Shown here: piece by piece, positions 26,383-35,977 of the stretch
Position numbering within the stretch: position 1 is the first letter of the stretch
How the letters are laid out: each line of letters starts with the position of its first letter
NCBI RefSeq assembly: GCF_003114855.1
Contig: NZ_BFBB01000002.1
Span: forward strand, 496,001-560,000
DNA: 64,000 bases
DNA from: Leptospira ryugenii
Lineage (GTDB): Bacteria > Spirochaetota > Leptospiria > Leptospirales > Leptospiraceae
Direction of reading: 5' to 3'
The notes under the pieces: generated by a model
Told to the model about the DNA's origin: nothing
The model's database searches: none
What the model saw: the letters and a program-made list of their open reading frames with translations, nothing else
Program-made: the position numbers and the translations under genes

Positions 26383-28488
26383 CTAATCTATTTGTCCAGT
26401 AAACTTTTGTAAAAAATCTAGAGCGCTTTGGCTAGGCAAGGGTTTTGAGATTAGATAACCCTGTATCATGTCACAATTGAATTCCCTCAAAAGTTCAAAC
26501 TGATCTTTCTCTTCTACACCTTCCGCAACTACCTTATATCCAAGATCGTGTGCCATATGGATGATAGATACGAGCAAGCGTGCCTGTGTAGATCCTTTTT
26601 TCACGTCATTCAAAAAAGACTTATCAATCTTAACCGTGTTAAGTGGTAATTTTTCCAGATAAGATAATGAGGAATAGCCCGTACCAAAATCATCCAAAGA
26701 AATCTTTACACCCAGATCCTGCAGATTGGCTAAAATTGGGGTAGTCTCTGCCATATTCTTCATAGCCAAACTTTCTGTTATTTCCATTTGAATCGATTGG
26801 AAAGGGATATCCTTACTTTCTTTTAGTTCTACAACCCAATTGAATATATTCTGATGTACGAATACTTGAGGTGAAAGATTGATTGCAACACCAATTCTCT
26901 TAAAAGAAAGTAACTCCATTGCTTTGATGAAATCCCCAGATTCTTCTAAGACAAATTTTGTTAATGGTAAAATAAAACCAGAGTTTTCAGCCATCGGTAT
27001 AAAGTCAGCAGGAGAGACCATCCCCTTTTTCGGATGTTTCCAACGCACCAGTGCTTCCCAGTGTACGATTTGTTTGGTTGCTATATCATAGATAGGTTGG
27101 TAAAAAACTAAAAACTCCCTTCTCTCCAGTCCTTTAGCCAAATCATTTTGGATTTCTAATTGGTTTTGGATTTTTTCCTTCATAGAATGGTTGAAGCTGG
27201 ATGTGCTACCTACACCTAACTCTTTTGAATGGAACATAGCAATCTCCGCATTTCGGAGAAGCTCCTCAGCTTCTCTTCCTGCGAGACCGAATCCTGCTAG
27301 TCCAAATGATGAGGTCAAAAAAATCTCATAGCCATTGTATTCGATCAGTTCTTTTAGGTGTTCTTTGAGTTTGCCAATGAAGAGTCCCGCATCCTCTACG
27401 CTTAGAAAGTCTATTGCCAATATAGCAAATGTATCTGCACCCAATCGAGAAATCGTAGCATTTAAACCACAAAACTTTGAAATTCGATCCGCAAATGCCT
27501 TCAGCACAAAATCTCCAGCCTCTGTACCCAAAGAATGATTGATCCTTTTGAAATTATCTATGTTCAATGAGATCAAAATCGGATAACCTATAGATTTGGT
27601 ATTGAACTCAAAAATCCTCTGCTCAACTCTTGCTAAGAACAATGCTCTATTTGGTAAATCTGTTAAGACATCATAAAATGCATCATACAATAATTGGTCT
27701 TCTGCTAATTTACGATCGGTGATGTCTTTTGAAATCGCTATGTATTGGAAGATACTTCCGTCCTCTCCTCGGAATGGAACGATTGTAGTTTCTATAAAAT
27801 AGAATGAACCATCTTTTTTCGTATTTTTAATTTCACCAACCCAAGTCATTCCTTGGCTGATGGTATCCCACATCATTCTCCACTCTTCTTTGGTTTTATC
27901 CTGTGATTTGAGAATGCGATGGGAATTGCCGATCAATTCCTCTTTACTAAAACCTGAAATTTTTACTAGCTTTTCGTTTACATACGTAATGATGCCATTC
28001 GCGTCCGTAATGGAAACTATGTTTGCTTGGTCGAGTGCATATTTCTGAAATTGGAGTTCATTGAGAGAGCCCTCTAAATAATTTTGAGTAATCTCCTTTT
28101 CTCTGCGGAAGACCAGCTCTCTTCTTTCCCTTTCTAGAACCTGTGTTAATCGAAATAAGGTTTTTGAATCGATGATATCGGAAGCTCCAGCCTGCATCAA
28201 TTGTAAAGCTATGGGAAAATCCTCCTCGGATGCTAAAATGATGAAAGGTATATCCAAACCATGGAAATGAAGGTCATCTAACAAGGACATAGGAGTCACT
28301 TCGCTATTCCATCTGTATGATACTAGAATGGCATCCCAATCTTCTTCATGGATACGGCTGTCCCAGTCCGATTTTTTTGAAATGATTTGGTAGAGCGGAG
28401 AGAAGCCCTGTGCTTTAACTTCCCTCACCACATGAAAGGCTTCTTCTTGGTCACTGGAAACGATAATGATGCTAAGCGGTTTGCCCAT
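26383..28488 (-). CDS. Pseudo-receiver / PAS / degenerate GGDEF / EAL cyclic-di-GMP protein
   Basis: 701 residues. Residues 1-125 look like a receiver fold, but the phospho-Asp position is Ser57 (DAILVSYRW). A PAS domain spans about 145-260, a GGDEF domain about 265-430 whose active site reads LGADTF (349-354), and an EAL domain from about 445. In the EAL part the EALVRWKHP, DDFGTGYSSL and VVAEGVE motifs are intact. This suggests c-di-GMP hydrolysis with the GGDEF half serving at most as a regulatory site. PAS may sense redox or a ligand. No membrane helix, so it is cytoplasmic. Confidence 0.9.
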   Translation of the reverse strand: MGKPLSIIIVSSDQEEAFHVVREVKAQGFSPLYQIISKKSDWDSRIHEEDWDAILVSYRWNSEVTPMSLLDDLHFHGLDIPFIILASEEDFPIALQLMQAGASDIIDSKTLFRLTQVLERERRELVFRREKEITQNYLEGSLNELQFQKYALDQANIVSITDANGIITYVNEKLVKISGFSKEELIGNSHRILKSQDKTKEEWRMMWDTISQGMTWVGEIKNTKKDGSFYFIETTIVPFRGEDGSIFQYIAISKDITDRKLAEDQLLYDAFYDVLTDLPNRALFLARVEQRIFEFNTKSIGYPILISLNIDNFKRINHSLGTEAGDFVLKAFADRISKFCGLNATISRLGADTFAILAIDFLSVEDAGLFIGKLKEHLKELIEYNGYEIFLTSSFGLAGFGLAGREAEELLRNAEIAMFHSKELGVGSTSSFNHSMKEKIQNQLEIQNDLAKGLERREFLVFYQPIYDIATKQIVHWEALVRWKHPKKGMVSPADFIPMAENSGFILPLTKFVLEESGDFIKAMELLSFKRIGVAINLSPQVFVHQNIFNWVVELKESKDIPFQSIQMEITESLAMKNMAETTPILANLQDLGVKISLDDFGTGYSSLSYLEKLPLNTVKIDKSFLNDVKKGSTQARLLVSIIHMAHDLGYKVVAEGVEEKDQFELLREFNCDMIQGYLISKPLPSQSALDFLQKFTGQID

Positions 28489-28585
28489 AGGAAAAGACTA
28501 GGAGCAATATTATGGGAAATCCATTTCGTACCAAACCAAAAAGAAAAAGACTTTGATTTTTCTTTCAGATAATTGAAATAGGAGT

Positions 28586-28768
28586 GTGCATCCTAAAATC
28601 TTTGAAACCACTTATATACGTAAAGACTACTTGGAAAATGAGCTAAGGAAGATGTTAGTGGAAATGAGCGGTTTGGAATACAAAAACCTAGCGGATTACG
28701 ACAAGGGAGGTTTTGATGGCTACAACCAAGCAGTCACCGAAATTTTGAGAAAAATCTCTCATACTTGA
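28586..28768 (+). CDS. Small helical protein of unknown function
   Basis: 60 residues from a GTG start with AGGAG directly upstream, though its spacing is short. It is charged and mostly helical (DYLENELRKMLVEMSGLEYK) with a Gly/Asp/Tyr turn KGGFDGYNQAV. No known domain recognised. It lies 82 bases before the STAS antagonist gene on the same strand and diverges from the GGDEF-EAL gene. Confidence 0.6.
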   Translation: MHPKIFETTYIRKDYLENELRKMLVEMSGLEYKNLADYDKGGFDGYNQAVTEILRKISHT

Positions 28769-28850
28769 AGCCTGTCCCAGGGCTTTGTCTCTAAAAAGTC
28801 TTTACAAAATTCCTCGAAATCGAGAGAATATCAAGCTAGTAGGAAGTTGA

Positions 28851-29174
28851 ATGAATTTCACAACGAAACAGGTCAAAAATCACATTGTAGTTACTTTAGA
28901 GGGTTCTTTGGATATCTATTCTGCACCAGCCCTCAAAAAGGAATTGCATAAGATCATCGATGATGGCGCTGAATCGGTCGCAATCGACATGGTGAACATC
29001 AAACTTCTAGATAGTTCTGGCATCGCCCTTTTGGCAAACCTTCAGAAAAAGCTAAAATCAGAAGAAGGTACCTTCTTCCTTCTGAATGTAAGCCAAGATG
29101 TGATGGTAATCCTCAAACTCTCGAGTTTGGATAAGTTTTTCACCATTTTAGGCGGCGAGAACGAACTCCCTTAA
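28851..29174 (+). CDS. STAS-domain anti-sigma factor antagonist
   Basis: 107 residues forming a single STAS domain. It has EGSLDIYSAPALKKEL and the conserved phosphorylation loop LLDSSGIALL (DSSG at 54-57). Antagonists of the SpoIIAA/RsbV type bind an anti-sigma kinase when dephosphorylated; a SpoIIE phosphatase reactivates them. Such a phosphatase is encoded nearby on the other strand (30733-32256); no HATPase anti-sigma kinase is in the window. The ATG follows AGGAAG. The stop interlocks with that of the opposite gene. Confidence 0.92.
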   Translation: MNFTTKQVKNHIVVTLEGSLDIYSAPALKKELHKIIDDGAESVAIDMVNIKLLDSSGIALLANLQKKLKSEEGTFFLLNVSQDVMVILKLSSLDKFFTILGGENELP

Positions 29175-30736
29175 CGTAAACGGATTTCTCTGATTTCCTC
29201 ATCTTGCCACCTTTGGTCGGAGTTTTCTTTCGACATCCAGACCCCTTCTTGGTTCCGCCTCCATTCGTTGCCGACACTCGGAACTTTACCTGCCCCGGAA
29301 ATTGTGACTGTTTTCCCATCCGTGCCCTCGTTGGTGTAGACCTTTGCCACCATCTCTAGTGGGACACTGAGCTTAAAACTTCCGAGATTTAGATGAGCTA
29401 GGGCACCGTCCGAGACAATCACCTCGCAGGTCACTTCCCTGCCATCTCGCATCCGAACATACATCTTTGTTTCAACTTTCTTTGGAGGTGGAATGTCCTT
29501 TTTTTCGATAACCTTTTCTTCTATGGCTATTTGTTTTTCTGCGGGGTTTAAATCCTCCGCAAGCACAGGAATTTTTTCTTCTTTAACGACTGTTAATAAT
29601 TTTGTATTCTCTTCTTTAGACTCGATGAGCGATTCCTTCAAAGAATCCTTAATTTCTGCAAGCTCTTTTACGTCTTCTTTACTAGACGATTCTGTCTCTG
29701 CCTTCAGAATTTTTTCTACAATCATAGGTTTTAAGGCTAAAGTCTTTCCCTCTTCAATTTGCGTTGCCGCCTTCTCATCACCTAATTTCGTCGCTTCGTT
29801 TTTTGAAAACTCTACTAAGGATTTATTTTCCTGATAGAAATTGCCTATCAGTAAAAGTCGACGATTTGCTTTGATGGCTATTTCTTTGTTTTCTTTTTGT
29901 TTGACTAGTTGAATATATTCTTTTACGGCATTTGATGTAATGCCCAATTCTTCCATTGACCTAGCTTTAATGTAGGATTGATCATTTGTTAATTTTGGCA
30001 AAGATTCAAGTGCTTTGAGGGTACCTTCATAGTCTCCAGTTTGAAAGCTCAGTATCGCTCGGTCTTCAGGTCTTTTATTTAGTTTTTCAAGCTCTGATTT
30101 ATTCTTTTCGCTATCTTGTAGAAAACTGATCAATAATTCTGCATTTTCCGCATAGTGTGTGCCTGGAAACAAATCGATAGCCTTCTGCAATTTAACAAAC
30201 GCATGGTTTCTATCTCCCATCATTACCAGACAGTATCCATGGTGCAAAAGAGTAAACGCATGTTCATCCGATAAAGATCCATTCAAAGATTCTTCTAATT
30301 CTTCATATTTTTTAGCAGCAATTGCATACTTTCTTGTTCTCTCCATGTAGAAAGCAAATTGAAGGCGAAGGATTGTTTTTTGCTGTTCCTCTAGTTCAAG
30401 AAAAGGTTTAAAATTTAAGGCCCGCACAAAATTGATTACGATAAGTCCGAATCGGTCCTTGATCCCCATTTCTAAATCCAGACCTTTTGTTTCAGAATTC
30501 ATGATTCCAGATTCAAGAATATTCACTTTTACCTCAGTGATATAATCATCTTTGGAGAGAAACATTTGTTTCAGTCTTTCTCTTAACGTTTGTGAAGAAA
30601 GCTCATAGTTCATGAGCTGGTCACGTAGAATACCGAACCTTAGTTCTTGTAGTTTAACACTGACTATAGCCTGGGATGCTAGGGCAAAAAAGGCAAAGAG
30701 TAGAAAAAACAAAGAAAAAAGAAACGCCTTTCTCAT
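29171..30736 (-). CDS. Secreted or anchored TPR protein, function unknown
   Basis: 521 residues. An N-terminal hydrophobic run (about 3-25) acts as signal peptide or anchor. Residues 130-330 are helical repeats of TPR type (for example LFPGTHYAENAELLISFL). A long Glu/Lys-rich linker (about 340-430) leads to a small beta domain, MYVRMRDGREVTCEVIVS. The start overlaps the SpoIIE phosphatase stop by 4 bases, so the two are translationally linked and this protein may be a partner in the envelope. Confidence 0.8.
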   Translation of the reverse strand: MRKAFLFSLFFLLFAFFALASQAIVSVKLQELRFGILRDQLMNYELSSQTLRERLKQMFLSKDDYITEVKVNILESGIMNSETKGLDLEMGIKDRFGLIVINFVRALNFKPFLELEEQQKTILRLQFAFYMERTRKYAIAAKKYEELEESLNGSLSDEHAFTLLHHGYCLVMMGDRNHAFVKLQKAIDLFPGTHYAENAELLISFLQDSEKNKSELEKLNKRPEDRAILSFQTGDYEGTLKALESLPKLTNDQSYIKARSMEELGITSNAVKEYIQLVKQKENKEIAIKANRRLLLIGNFYQENKSLVEFSKNEATKLGDEKAATQIEEGKTLALKPMIVEKILKAETESSSKEDVKELAEIKDSLKESLIESKEENTKLLTVVKEEKIPVLAEDLNPAEKQIAIEEKVIEKKDIPPPKKVETKMYVRMRDGREVTCEVIVSDGALAHLNLGSFKLSVPLEMVAKVYTNEGTDGKTVTISGAGKVPSVGNEWRRNQEGVWMSKENSDQRWQDEEIREIRLR

Positions 30737-32256
30737 GCTGGAACTTCAATGATGATCATGGTGACATCATCTTTGTATTCTTCGTGAAGCCGATCCAAAT
30801 CAGCCATTGCCAATTCAACGATTTCCTGGTTTGGTTTTTCTATATTTTCTAAAACTAAATTTGCAAATCGGTCCAAACCATAAAGATTTCCATCTTTCAT
30901 GGGCGTTTCTACCACGCCATCTGTATACAGTACGATCTTGTCGCCCGCAGACACGGGAAAGGTGTCCAAAGAATATTGAATGTCATCGCCCATCCCTAGA
31001 GGAGGACCTGAACTATCAATGTAAATCAATTCTTTTGTATTTGGTCGAATGATAAAGGGGGCATTGTGGCCTGCATTCACAAATTTGACTTTTCCCGGCT
31101 CATCAAAAGTGACAAAAACACCTGTTGCAAAGAAGCTAGCTTGTAAGCGATTTGCAATTGTGCCACCTAATAGGTTTATTGCGGAAATGGGGTCATGGTT
31201 TTCCTTCATAATCCCCTGCAAAGACATTGCCATAACGACTGTTACTAAGGCTGCTGAAACACCATGACCAGATGCATCGGCAAGGAAAAATCCGTAGAAT
31301 TCTTGTCCGTTCTCCTCTGGGAAGTAAAAGTATTGGTAGATGTCACCTGATACTTCCCGCATTGGACGGTAGATTTTACCAATATTAAATTTTTTGTATC
31401 GTTTGTTTGGAGGCAAAAATAATTCCTGAACCTCTTTTCCAATTTGCAATTCTTGGTTGATCTCATGGTTCAATCGTGTGATTGTATTTACCTTTGTCTC
31501 GATCTCCTCAGCCATACTATTAAAGGATCTTCCTAGGCTATCGAGTTCATCTTCACTTTTAAATCCCCAGTCTACCCTTGTTTTCAAATTGCCTTCGGCC
31601 ATATCTTTGGAAGCAGTTTCAAGTATACCAACCCTACGAAAGATGGCTCGATAGACCAAAATGGCAAAAATCAAATGGAACACTATGCCCCATGCGACCG
31701 CATAGGCTACTTGGATGTAGAGTTGTTTCAAACGTTCTTGGATGGAAGAAATATTGAAATGAGTGAAGAGAAAGATTTCCTCGCCAGTTGCTGATTGGAT
31801 CGGCAAAAGAAAATCAACTGTAAAGTCGGCTTCATTCAGGTCTAGGTTGTATCTTGCTTTGAATAGATTTCCTTCTTTGTCTGAGGATACATCTTTGGTC
31901 TTTTTTAATACGGATTCTGGTATGGACATCTCAATACTTGTGCTAGGTTCTCTTAGCCAAACCTTACCTTCTCGATCGAATACATAAAAAGACTCGATCT
32001 CATACAATTTTAAAGTTTTTCGGAAGACCTCAAATGCTTGGTCCCTTTCCTTTGTTAAACCAATGTTTTGCAAATCCGCAAGGATTGTGTTCGCTAGATT
32101 CTCTGATTGGAATTGAAAATTTTTCAGAAGTAAATCCGATTGATTTTCAAAAATCATTACGGTGAAAAAGATAATATTCAAAAGTGCAAGTAGGGAGTAA
32201 AAAAGCCCTATTTTGAATCGCAGTGAATTTGTCGTTTTGAGTTTACTTTTAGTCAC
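30733..32256 (-). CDS. Membrane-bound SpoIIE-type protein phosphatase with HAMP domain
   Basis: 507 residues: a TM helix near the N-terminus, an extracytoplasmic sensor region of about 150 residues, a second TM, a HAMP linker (ETASKDMAEGNLKTRV), then a PP2C/SpoIIE domain. Metal-binding motifs are present: REVSGDIYQ, LADASGHGVSAAL, FVNAGHNAP and LYTDGVVE. Such RsbU-like enzymes dephosphorylate STAS antagonists in response to signals. The start is GTG, with no clear ribosome site. A STAS gene lies two genes away on the opposite strand. Confidence 0.93.
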   Translation of the reverse strand: MTKSKLKTTNSLRFKIGLFYSLLALLNIIFFTVMIFENQSDLLLKNFQFQSENLANTILADLQNIGLTKERDQAFEVFRKTLKLYEIESFYVFDREGKVWLREPSTSIEMSIPESVLKKTKDVSSDKEGNLFKARYNLDLNEADFTVDFLLPIQSATGEEIFLFTHFNISSIQERLKQLYIQVAYAVAWGIVFHLIFAILVYRAIFRRVGILETASKDMAEGNLKTRVDWGFKSEDELDSLGRSFNSMAEEIETKVNTITRLNHEINQELQIGKEVQELFLPPNKRYKKFNIGKIYRPMREVSGDIYQYFYFPEENGQEFYGFFLADASGHGVSAALVTVVMAMSLQGIMKENHDPISAINLLGGTIANRLQASFFATGVFVTFDEPGKVKFVNAGHNAPFIIRPNTKELIYIDSSGPPLGMGDDIQYSLDTFPVSAGDKIVLYTDGVVETPMKDGNLYGLDRFANLVLENIEKPNQEIVELAMADLDRLHEEYKDDVTMIIIEVPA

Positions 32257-32275
32257 GGTTGCTTTTGATATTGTC

Positions 32276-32300
32276 GATAGATAACAAAGAGAAATCTATC
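32276..32300. promoter_or_regulatory. Inverted repeat in a divergent intergenic region
   Basis: GATAGAT (32276-32282) and ATCTATC (32294-32300) are perfect arms around an 11-base spacer. It lies between the SpoIIE phosphatase gene and the unknown gene starting at 32337, so it could be a shared operator. A 7-bp dyad in AT-rich DNA can occur by chance. Confidence 0.25.
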
Positions 32301-32336
32301 ATAAAAAATAGGTTTTCGAACGAGCAGAAGCGCGAG

Positions 32337-33386
32337 ATGGGCAAATTTTTTAAATTCCATTTAATCAGGTATTTTCCCCTGATTCTCTATTTTGCTCTAC
32401 CTTGGGCAATCAATGCAGACAAACTGAAATGGAAAAACGGAACAACCTCTCTAGGCAAGGCGATTAGTATCACTTCTACCTTTGTTTTATGGCAAGAGAA
32501 AGGCAAAACTGTTAAGATCCTATTGAGCGAATTGGAAGGTGTAGAAGTAGGATATGAGGGAATTCCAGTTTGCGTACAATATGTTGACGAAAAGGATGAG
32601 AATTGTGAAAAACTTCTACATAAGATCAATGGCAAACAGATCTCCTTTGTAGACAAAGAAAACCCGCTTAAATTAGAAATCCTTCCGATTAAAAAATTCC
32701 AGCGTATCAAGGCAATATTTTCATCGGAGTATGATTATTCTTATCACTTTCAAAGAACCACCTTTGGTCTTTGGGAAACACAAAACTTTAAAGGGTTTGG
32801 AACTCTTATTTCGGTGAAAGATGATATTTGGGAAATCCAAACAGATGGCAAAACGCAAGCCAAACAGTCGTTTAAACAGACTGATTTGATCTCATTTGAA
32901 TTTTTGAAAAAGCCAGAAATTACAGAAATTATAGTTAAGGAAACTCCGAAGGTTATCCCCGGATACCAACCGGTGATCGAAAAAAAATATGGCAAGGCTG
33001 TCGTGTTATTTGGCGGGACTGCAGTATCCGCCTTGGGAATGTTATATGAATACAATCAATCTGTTGATGCGATTAATAAAGACTTAGAAGTAATTCCTGG
33101 ACCAAATGGACAACTTTTTTTAGTCAGTAATGTTCTTGGCAATGATAGATACGAATTTCACAACCAAAGATTTCGGATGTATAGTTTGGTATTTCTGGGA
33201 TTTTTGTCTTATTCACTTTATGATTCATTTTACTTAGGACAAAATGTAAGCGAAAAGGGAAATTCAAATGCAGTATGGTTAAAGCCTTGGATACGCGATC
33301 AATCGATACCTAAAGAAAGACCGTGGGATAGTTCGCAAGCATTCAAAGTTATGCAATACGGATTCGAGTTTGAAACTAGATTTTAA
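32337..33386 (+). CDS. Membrane protein with signal peptide, function unknown
   Basis: 349 residues from the ATG at 32337, which starts the signal sequence FHLIRYFPLILYFALPWAINA; an upstream frame from 32259 would add 26 residues before it and is less likely. The body is beta-rich at first (LKWKNGTTSLGKAISIT), then has two hydrophobic helices near the end (VVLFGGTAVSALGMLYEY and YSLVFLGFLSYSLYDSFYL). This layout recurs in spirochaete envelope proteins of unknown role; I do not recognise a family. Its stop interlocks with the PrsW-like gene. Confidence 0.72.
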   Translation: MGKFFKFHLIRYFPLILYFALPWAINADKLKWKNGTTSLGKAISITSTFVLWQEKGKTVKILLSELEGVEVGYEGIPVCVQYVDEKDENCEKLLHKINGKQISFVDKENPLKLEILPIKKFQRIKAIFSSEYDYSYHFQRTTFGLWETQNFKGFGTLISVKDDIWEIQTDGKTQAKQSFKQTDLISFEFLKKPEITEIIVKETPKVIPGYQPVIEKKYGKAVVLFGGTAVSALGMLYEYNQSVDAINKDLEVIPGPNGQLFLVSNVLGNDRYEFHNQRFRMYSLVFLGFLSYSLYDSFYLGQNVSEKGNSNAVWLKPWIRDQSIPKERPWDSSQAFKVMQYGFEFETRF

Positions 33387-34729
33387 TAAAAACTCCTTCG
33401 GATAAATAAATTCTTTAGATTTTGTCGAAACCTCACAAGATTCCAGTGTAGAAGAAAGCGAATCGGGATTTGGTCTAGTTTACACATAGCTCCACAGTTC
33501 CCCTCTTCTGTTTCCTTAGACCAAAGAATTTTTCCTGTAATATGCGAGTACATTTTTACACCAACGTATAAATCAAATTCAGCTTTTGTGTTGGGCTCAT
33601 ATATCTTTGAAATGGGGATAAAGAATTTGTTCCAGTCTATATAGTATAGAGCTGTATTTTCCTCCGACTCACCCGTTCTAACATCAACGGAACCAAAAAG
33701 TGGAACGGCGAGCATCCTATCTCGGAAAAAATATGGATTGATCACACCTCCAAAAAAGACCATAAATCCAAGCAAAAATGGATAAATTATGAATAGGGCA
33801 AAGTAATCTTTTGGCTCCAACTCAGGAAAGATTCGATTGATCCAGTGAGGTTCTATGATCCAAACCGTAACAGAGATAATTGCGGGTAAAAAGAAAAAAA
33901 TTGCCAAAAGCAAATGCCGAGAGCCAGGAAATTGAAATAGATGGATCGTTTTGAGATTAATATTTTTTTGTACATTCTGTATCCAACCTTCATGTCTGTT
34001 GTGTCTACTTAAAATTTGATACTCTTCAACTGTCATTTCCATGAGTTTCAAAACATTTCCAGGCAAAATAACGCGGGACTTTGCGATTTTGAATTCAAGT
34101 ATTAGGAACAATCCTAATAAACAAGTGGGTAGAGTGAACATTGGATAGATATCCAAAAAGAGGGCATAATTATAAAAGGTGTGAAAGCCAATACAAATCA
34201 AAAGGCCCAAACACAAACGTATCCAACGAACAAGTCCATTTCCTGAAAACAGAAATACCATCAGATAGCCGCCGATCAAACCTCCATTGATCATATGGAT
34301 TGGTAAGGAGGTAATTGACCGAAGCACCTGTGACCAAAGACCTGAGTCTATAAAGTATAGTATGTTTTCAAATAGGCCAAAAACTCCTCCCAAAACCAAT
34401 CCGTAAAAGATACCGTCAGTAACAGAGAAATCATCCTGATTCTTTCGAAAAAAGATTAAAATTCCCAGCAATTTAGCAATCTCTTCTACGCTGGCAGAGA
34501 GAATGAATGCTTTGAAAAAATGATTCGGATATGGATAGATAGATAAAATTGAAGCTTGCATGGCAAGTGCGATGCCTGCACTAAAAACGGAAAATGAAAT
34601 GGCTATGGAATGAAGGACTGTTTCTGTATAATGATAGAAATGAAAGCGATAAAAGACATAATAAAAAAGTACAGTCGCTAAATTGATGCCAAAAATCAAA
34701 AAGCTAGAAAAGGATATAAATTCTCCCAT
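33383..34729 (-). CDS. PrsW-like intramembrane metalloprotease
   Basis: 448 residues with about 8-10 membrane helices. The PrsW motifs are present in order: SVEEIAKLLG (EExxK), FGLFENILYF (ENxxY) and RSITSLPIHMINGG (conserved His in the later helix). PrsW family proteins cleave membrane anti-sigma factors. After the protease core there is a soluble loop (about 220-260) and two further helices with a C-terminal domain not found in the minimal family. It lies 42 bases after the VWA gene and may belong to the moxR-VWA run. Confidence 0.82.
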   Translation of the reverse strand: MGEFISFSSFLIFGINLATVLFYYVFYRFHFYHYTETVLHSIAISFSVFSAGIALAMQASILSIYPYPNHFFKAFILSASVEEIAKLLGILIFFRKNQDDFSVTDGIFYGLVLGGVFGLFENILYFIDSGLWSQVLRSITSLPIHMINGGLIGGYLMVFLFSGNGLVRWIRLCLGLLICIGFHTFYNYALFLDIYPMFTLPTCLLGLFLILEFKIAKSRVILPGNVLKLMEMTVEEYQILSRHNRHEGWIQNVQKNINLKTIHLFQFPGSRHLLLAIFFFLPAIISVTVWIIEPHWINRIFPELEPKDYFALFIIYPFLLGFMVFFGGVINPYFFRDRMLAVPLFGSVDVRTGESEENTALYYIDWNKFFIPISKIYEPNTKAEFDLYVGVKMYSHITGKILWSKETEEGNCGAMCKLDQIPIRFLLHWNLVRFRQNLKNLFIRRSFY

Positions 34730-34771
34730 ATCGTATTTTAATTAACGACATCGGCGATAGCAGAAATGAAA

Positions 34772-35977
34772 TTATTTTCCGAGCAAGGAACGAACGGCTT
34801 GTCGTATCCCTTCGACGCTCAAAGGAAACATTGGTACAACAGTGTGTATAGCATCAATGGTTGGTGCTGACCAGAAATGTTTTGGTTCTGGGTTTAACCA
34901 GACTGAATCTTGGAAAACATCAGTAAGTTCCTTGAGTGAATCAAGTCCACTTTTTCGCTTTTTCTTCCTTTCTTCCTCTGATTCTCGGTGATACGCATAA
35001 GGATTATATGGGGCACTGAAAAGTTCATATGGTGCCATATATGCATCGCCAACAAAAATTATCTTTGTGTTCTTTCTGAATTTTTCTTTAAAATGATCCA
35101 AAGTAATTCGATTTGAAAAATCATGGTCGGTATATAAATAATCATGAAAAATATTATGAAAGAAAAAGTTATGGACTTCCTTAAAATGATAGATCGACTT
35201 ACTAGCGCTAAATAAAGTCGAAACCCGGTCGGAGTGTATTGTCATACTCCCTCCTATGTCCATTACCAAGACCAATCGAAGAGAGTTTTTTCTTTCACGT
35301 TCCTCTACAAATTCAATTTCTCCCGCATTTTCACAGGTTTTACGTATCGTTTTTTCTATATGAAGGTCCTTTTTCCCTTCTTTTTTTAGATTTCGCAGTT
35401 CCTTGAGTGCCATCTGAATGGACCTAGTATCCAAAATTTGGTCTTCACGGTAGGCTTTATAATTGCGTTCTGTCCATTCACTGATACCTGTACGATTCCC
35501 TGCTCCTTCTTCTCCCCCCATCCGAATGCCATTTGGATTATAACCAGAGTTCCCAAATGGAGAGGTCCCCCCCGTACCTATCCATTTTTTTCCTCCGTCA
35601 TGTTTTTCAGTTTGTTCTTCTAACCTTTTTTTCAACTCTTCCCATAGCTCTTCCATAGAGTACTGAGGCGCTTTTTTCTTTTGCTCCTCAGAGAGCATTT
35701 GGTCAAAACGTTGGTTCAGCCATTCATACAGCTCATCACGCAATTGAATTTTGGTCTCTTGGAAATGAGCAAAGGTCTTGGTAAAACCAAGGTCATATCC
35801 ATCAAAATACTTTAAATCCTTTGCAAAGTTCATTCGACCAACTCTGTACAAAGTGTTCAGTGAAATATATCCTTTGGGATCAGTTAATGATCGGATTGAA
35901 TGCAAAAATGCAATTAGCTCACCAGTCGAACAAGGAACCGACTCACTCCTGAGATTATAGAAAAGGTTTAGAAACAT
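34772..35977 (-). CDS. CoxE-like von Willebrand factor A protein
   Basis: 401 residues. A helical N-terminal region (1-120) and a Gly-rich middle (about 130-170) precede a VWA domain whose metal site reads VMDIGGSMT, a DxGxS variant of the DxSxS MIDAS motif. A later FVGDAYMAPYEL fits the third MIDAS loop. There is no signal peptide, so it is cytoplasmic. MoxR ATPases and VWA proteins act in pairs to insert cofactors or remodel complexes. The ATG directly follows the MoxR stop with zero spacing. Confidence 0.85.
   Translation of the reverse strand: MFLNLFYNLRSESVPCSTGELIAFLHSIRSLTDPKGYISLNTLYRVGRMNFAKDLKYFDGYDLGFTKTFAHFQETKIQLRDELYEWLNQRFDQMLSEEQKKKAPQYSMEELWEELKKRLEEQTEKHDGGKKWIGTGGTSPFGNSGYNPNGIRMGGEEGAGNRTGISEWTERNYKAYREDQILDTRSIQMALKELRNLKKEGKKDLHIEKTIRKTCENAGEIEFVEERERKNSLRLVLVMDIGGSMTIHSDRVSTLFSASKSIYHFKEVHNFFFHNIFHDYLYTDHDFSNRITLDHFKEKFRKNTKIIFVGDAYMAPYELFSAPYNPYAYHRESEEERKKKRKSGLDSLKELTDVFQDSVWLNPEPKHFWSAPTIDAIHTVVPMFPLSVEGIRQAVRSLLGK

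Noticed and set aside
28813..28824. CTCG-AAAT-CGAG hairpin before the STAS gene
   Set aside because: Only 4 bp and common by chance.
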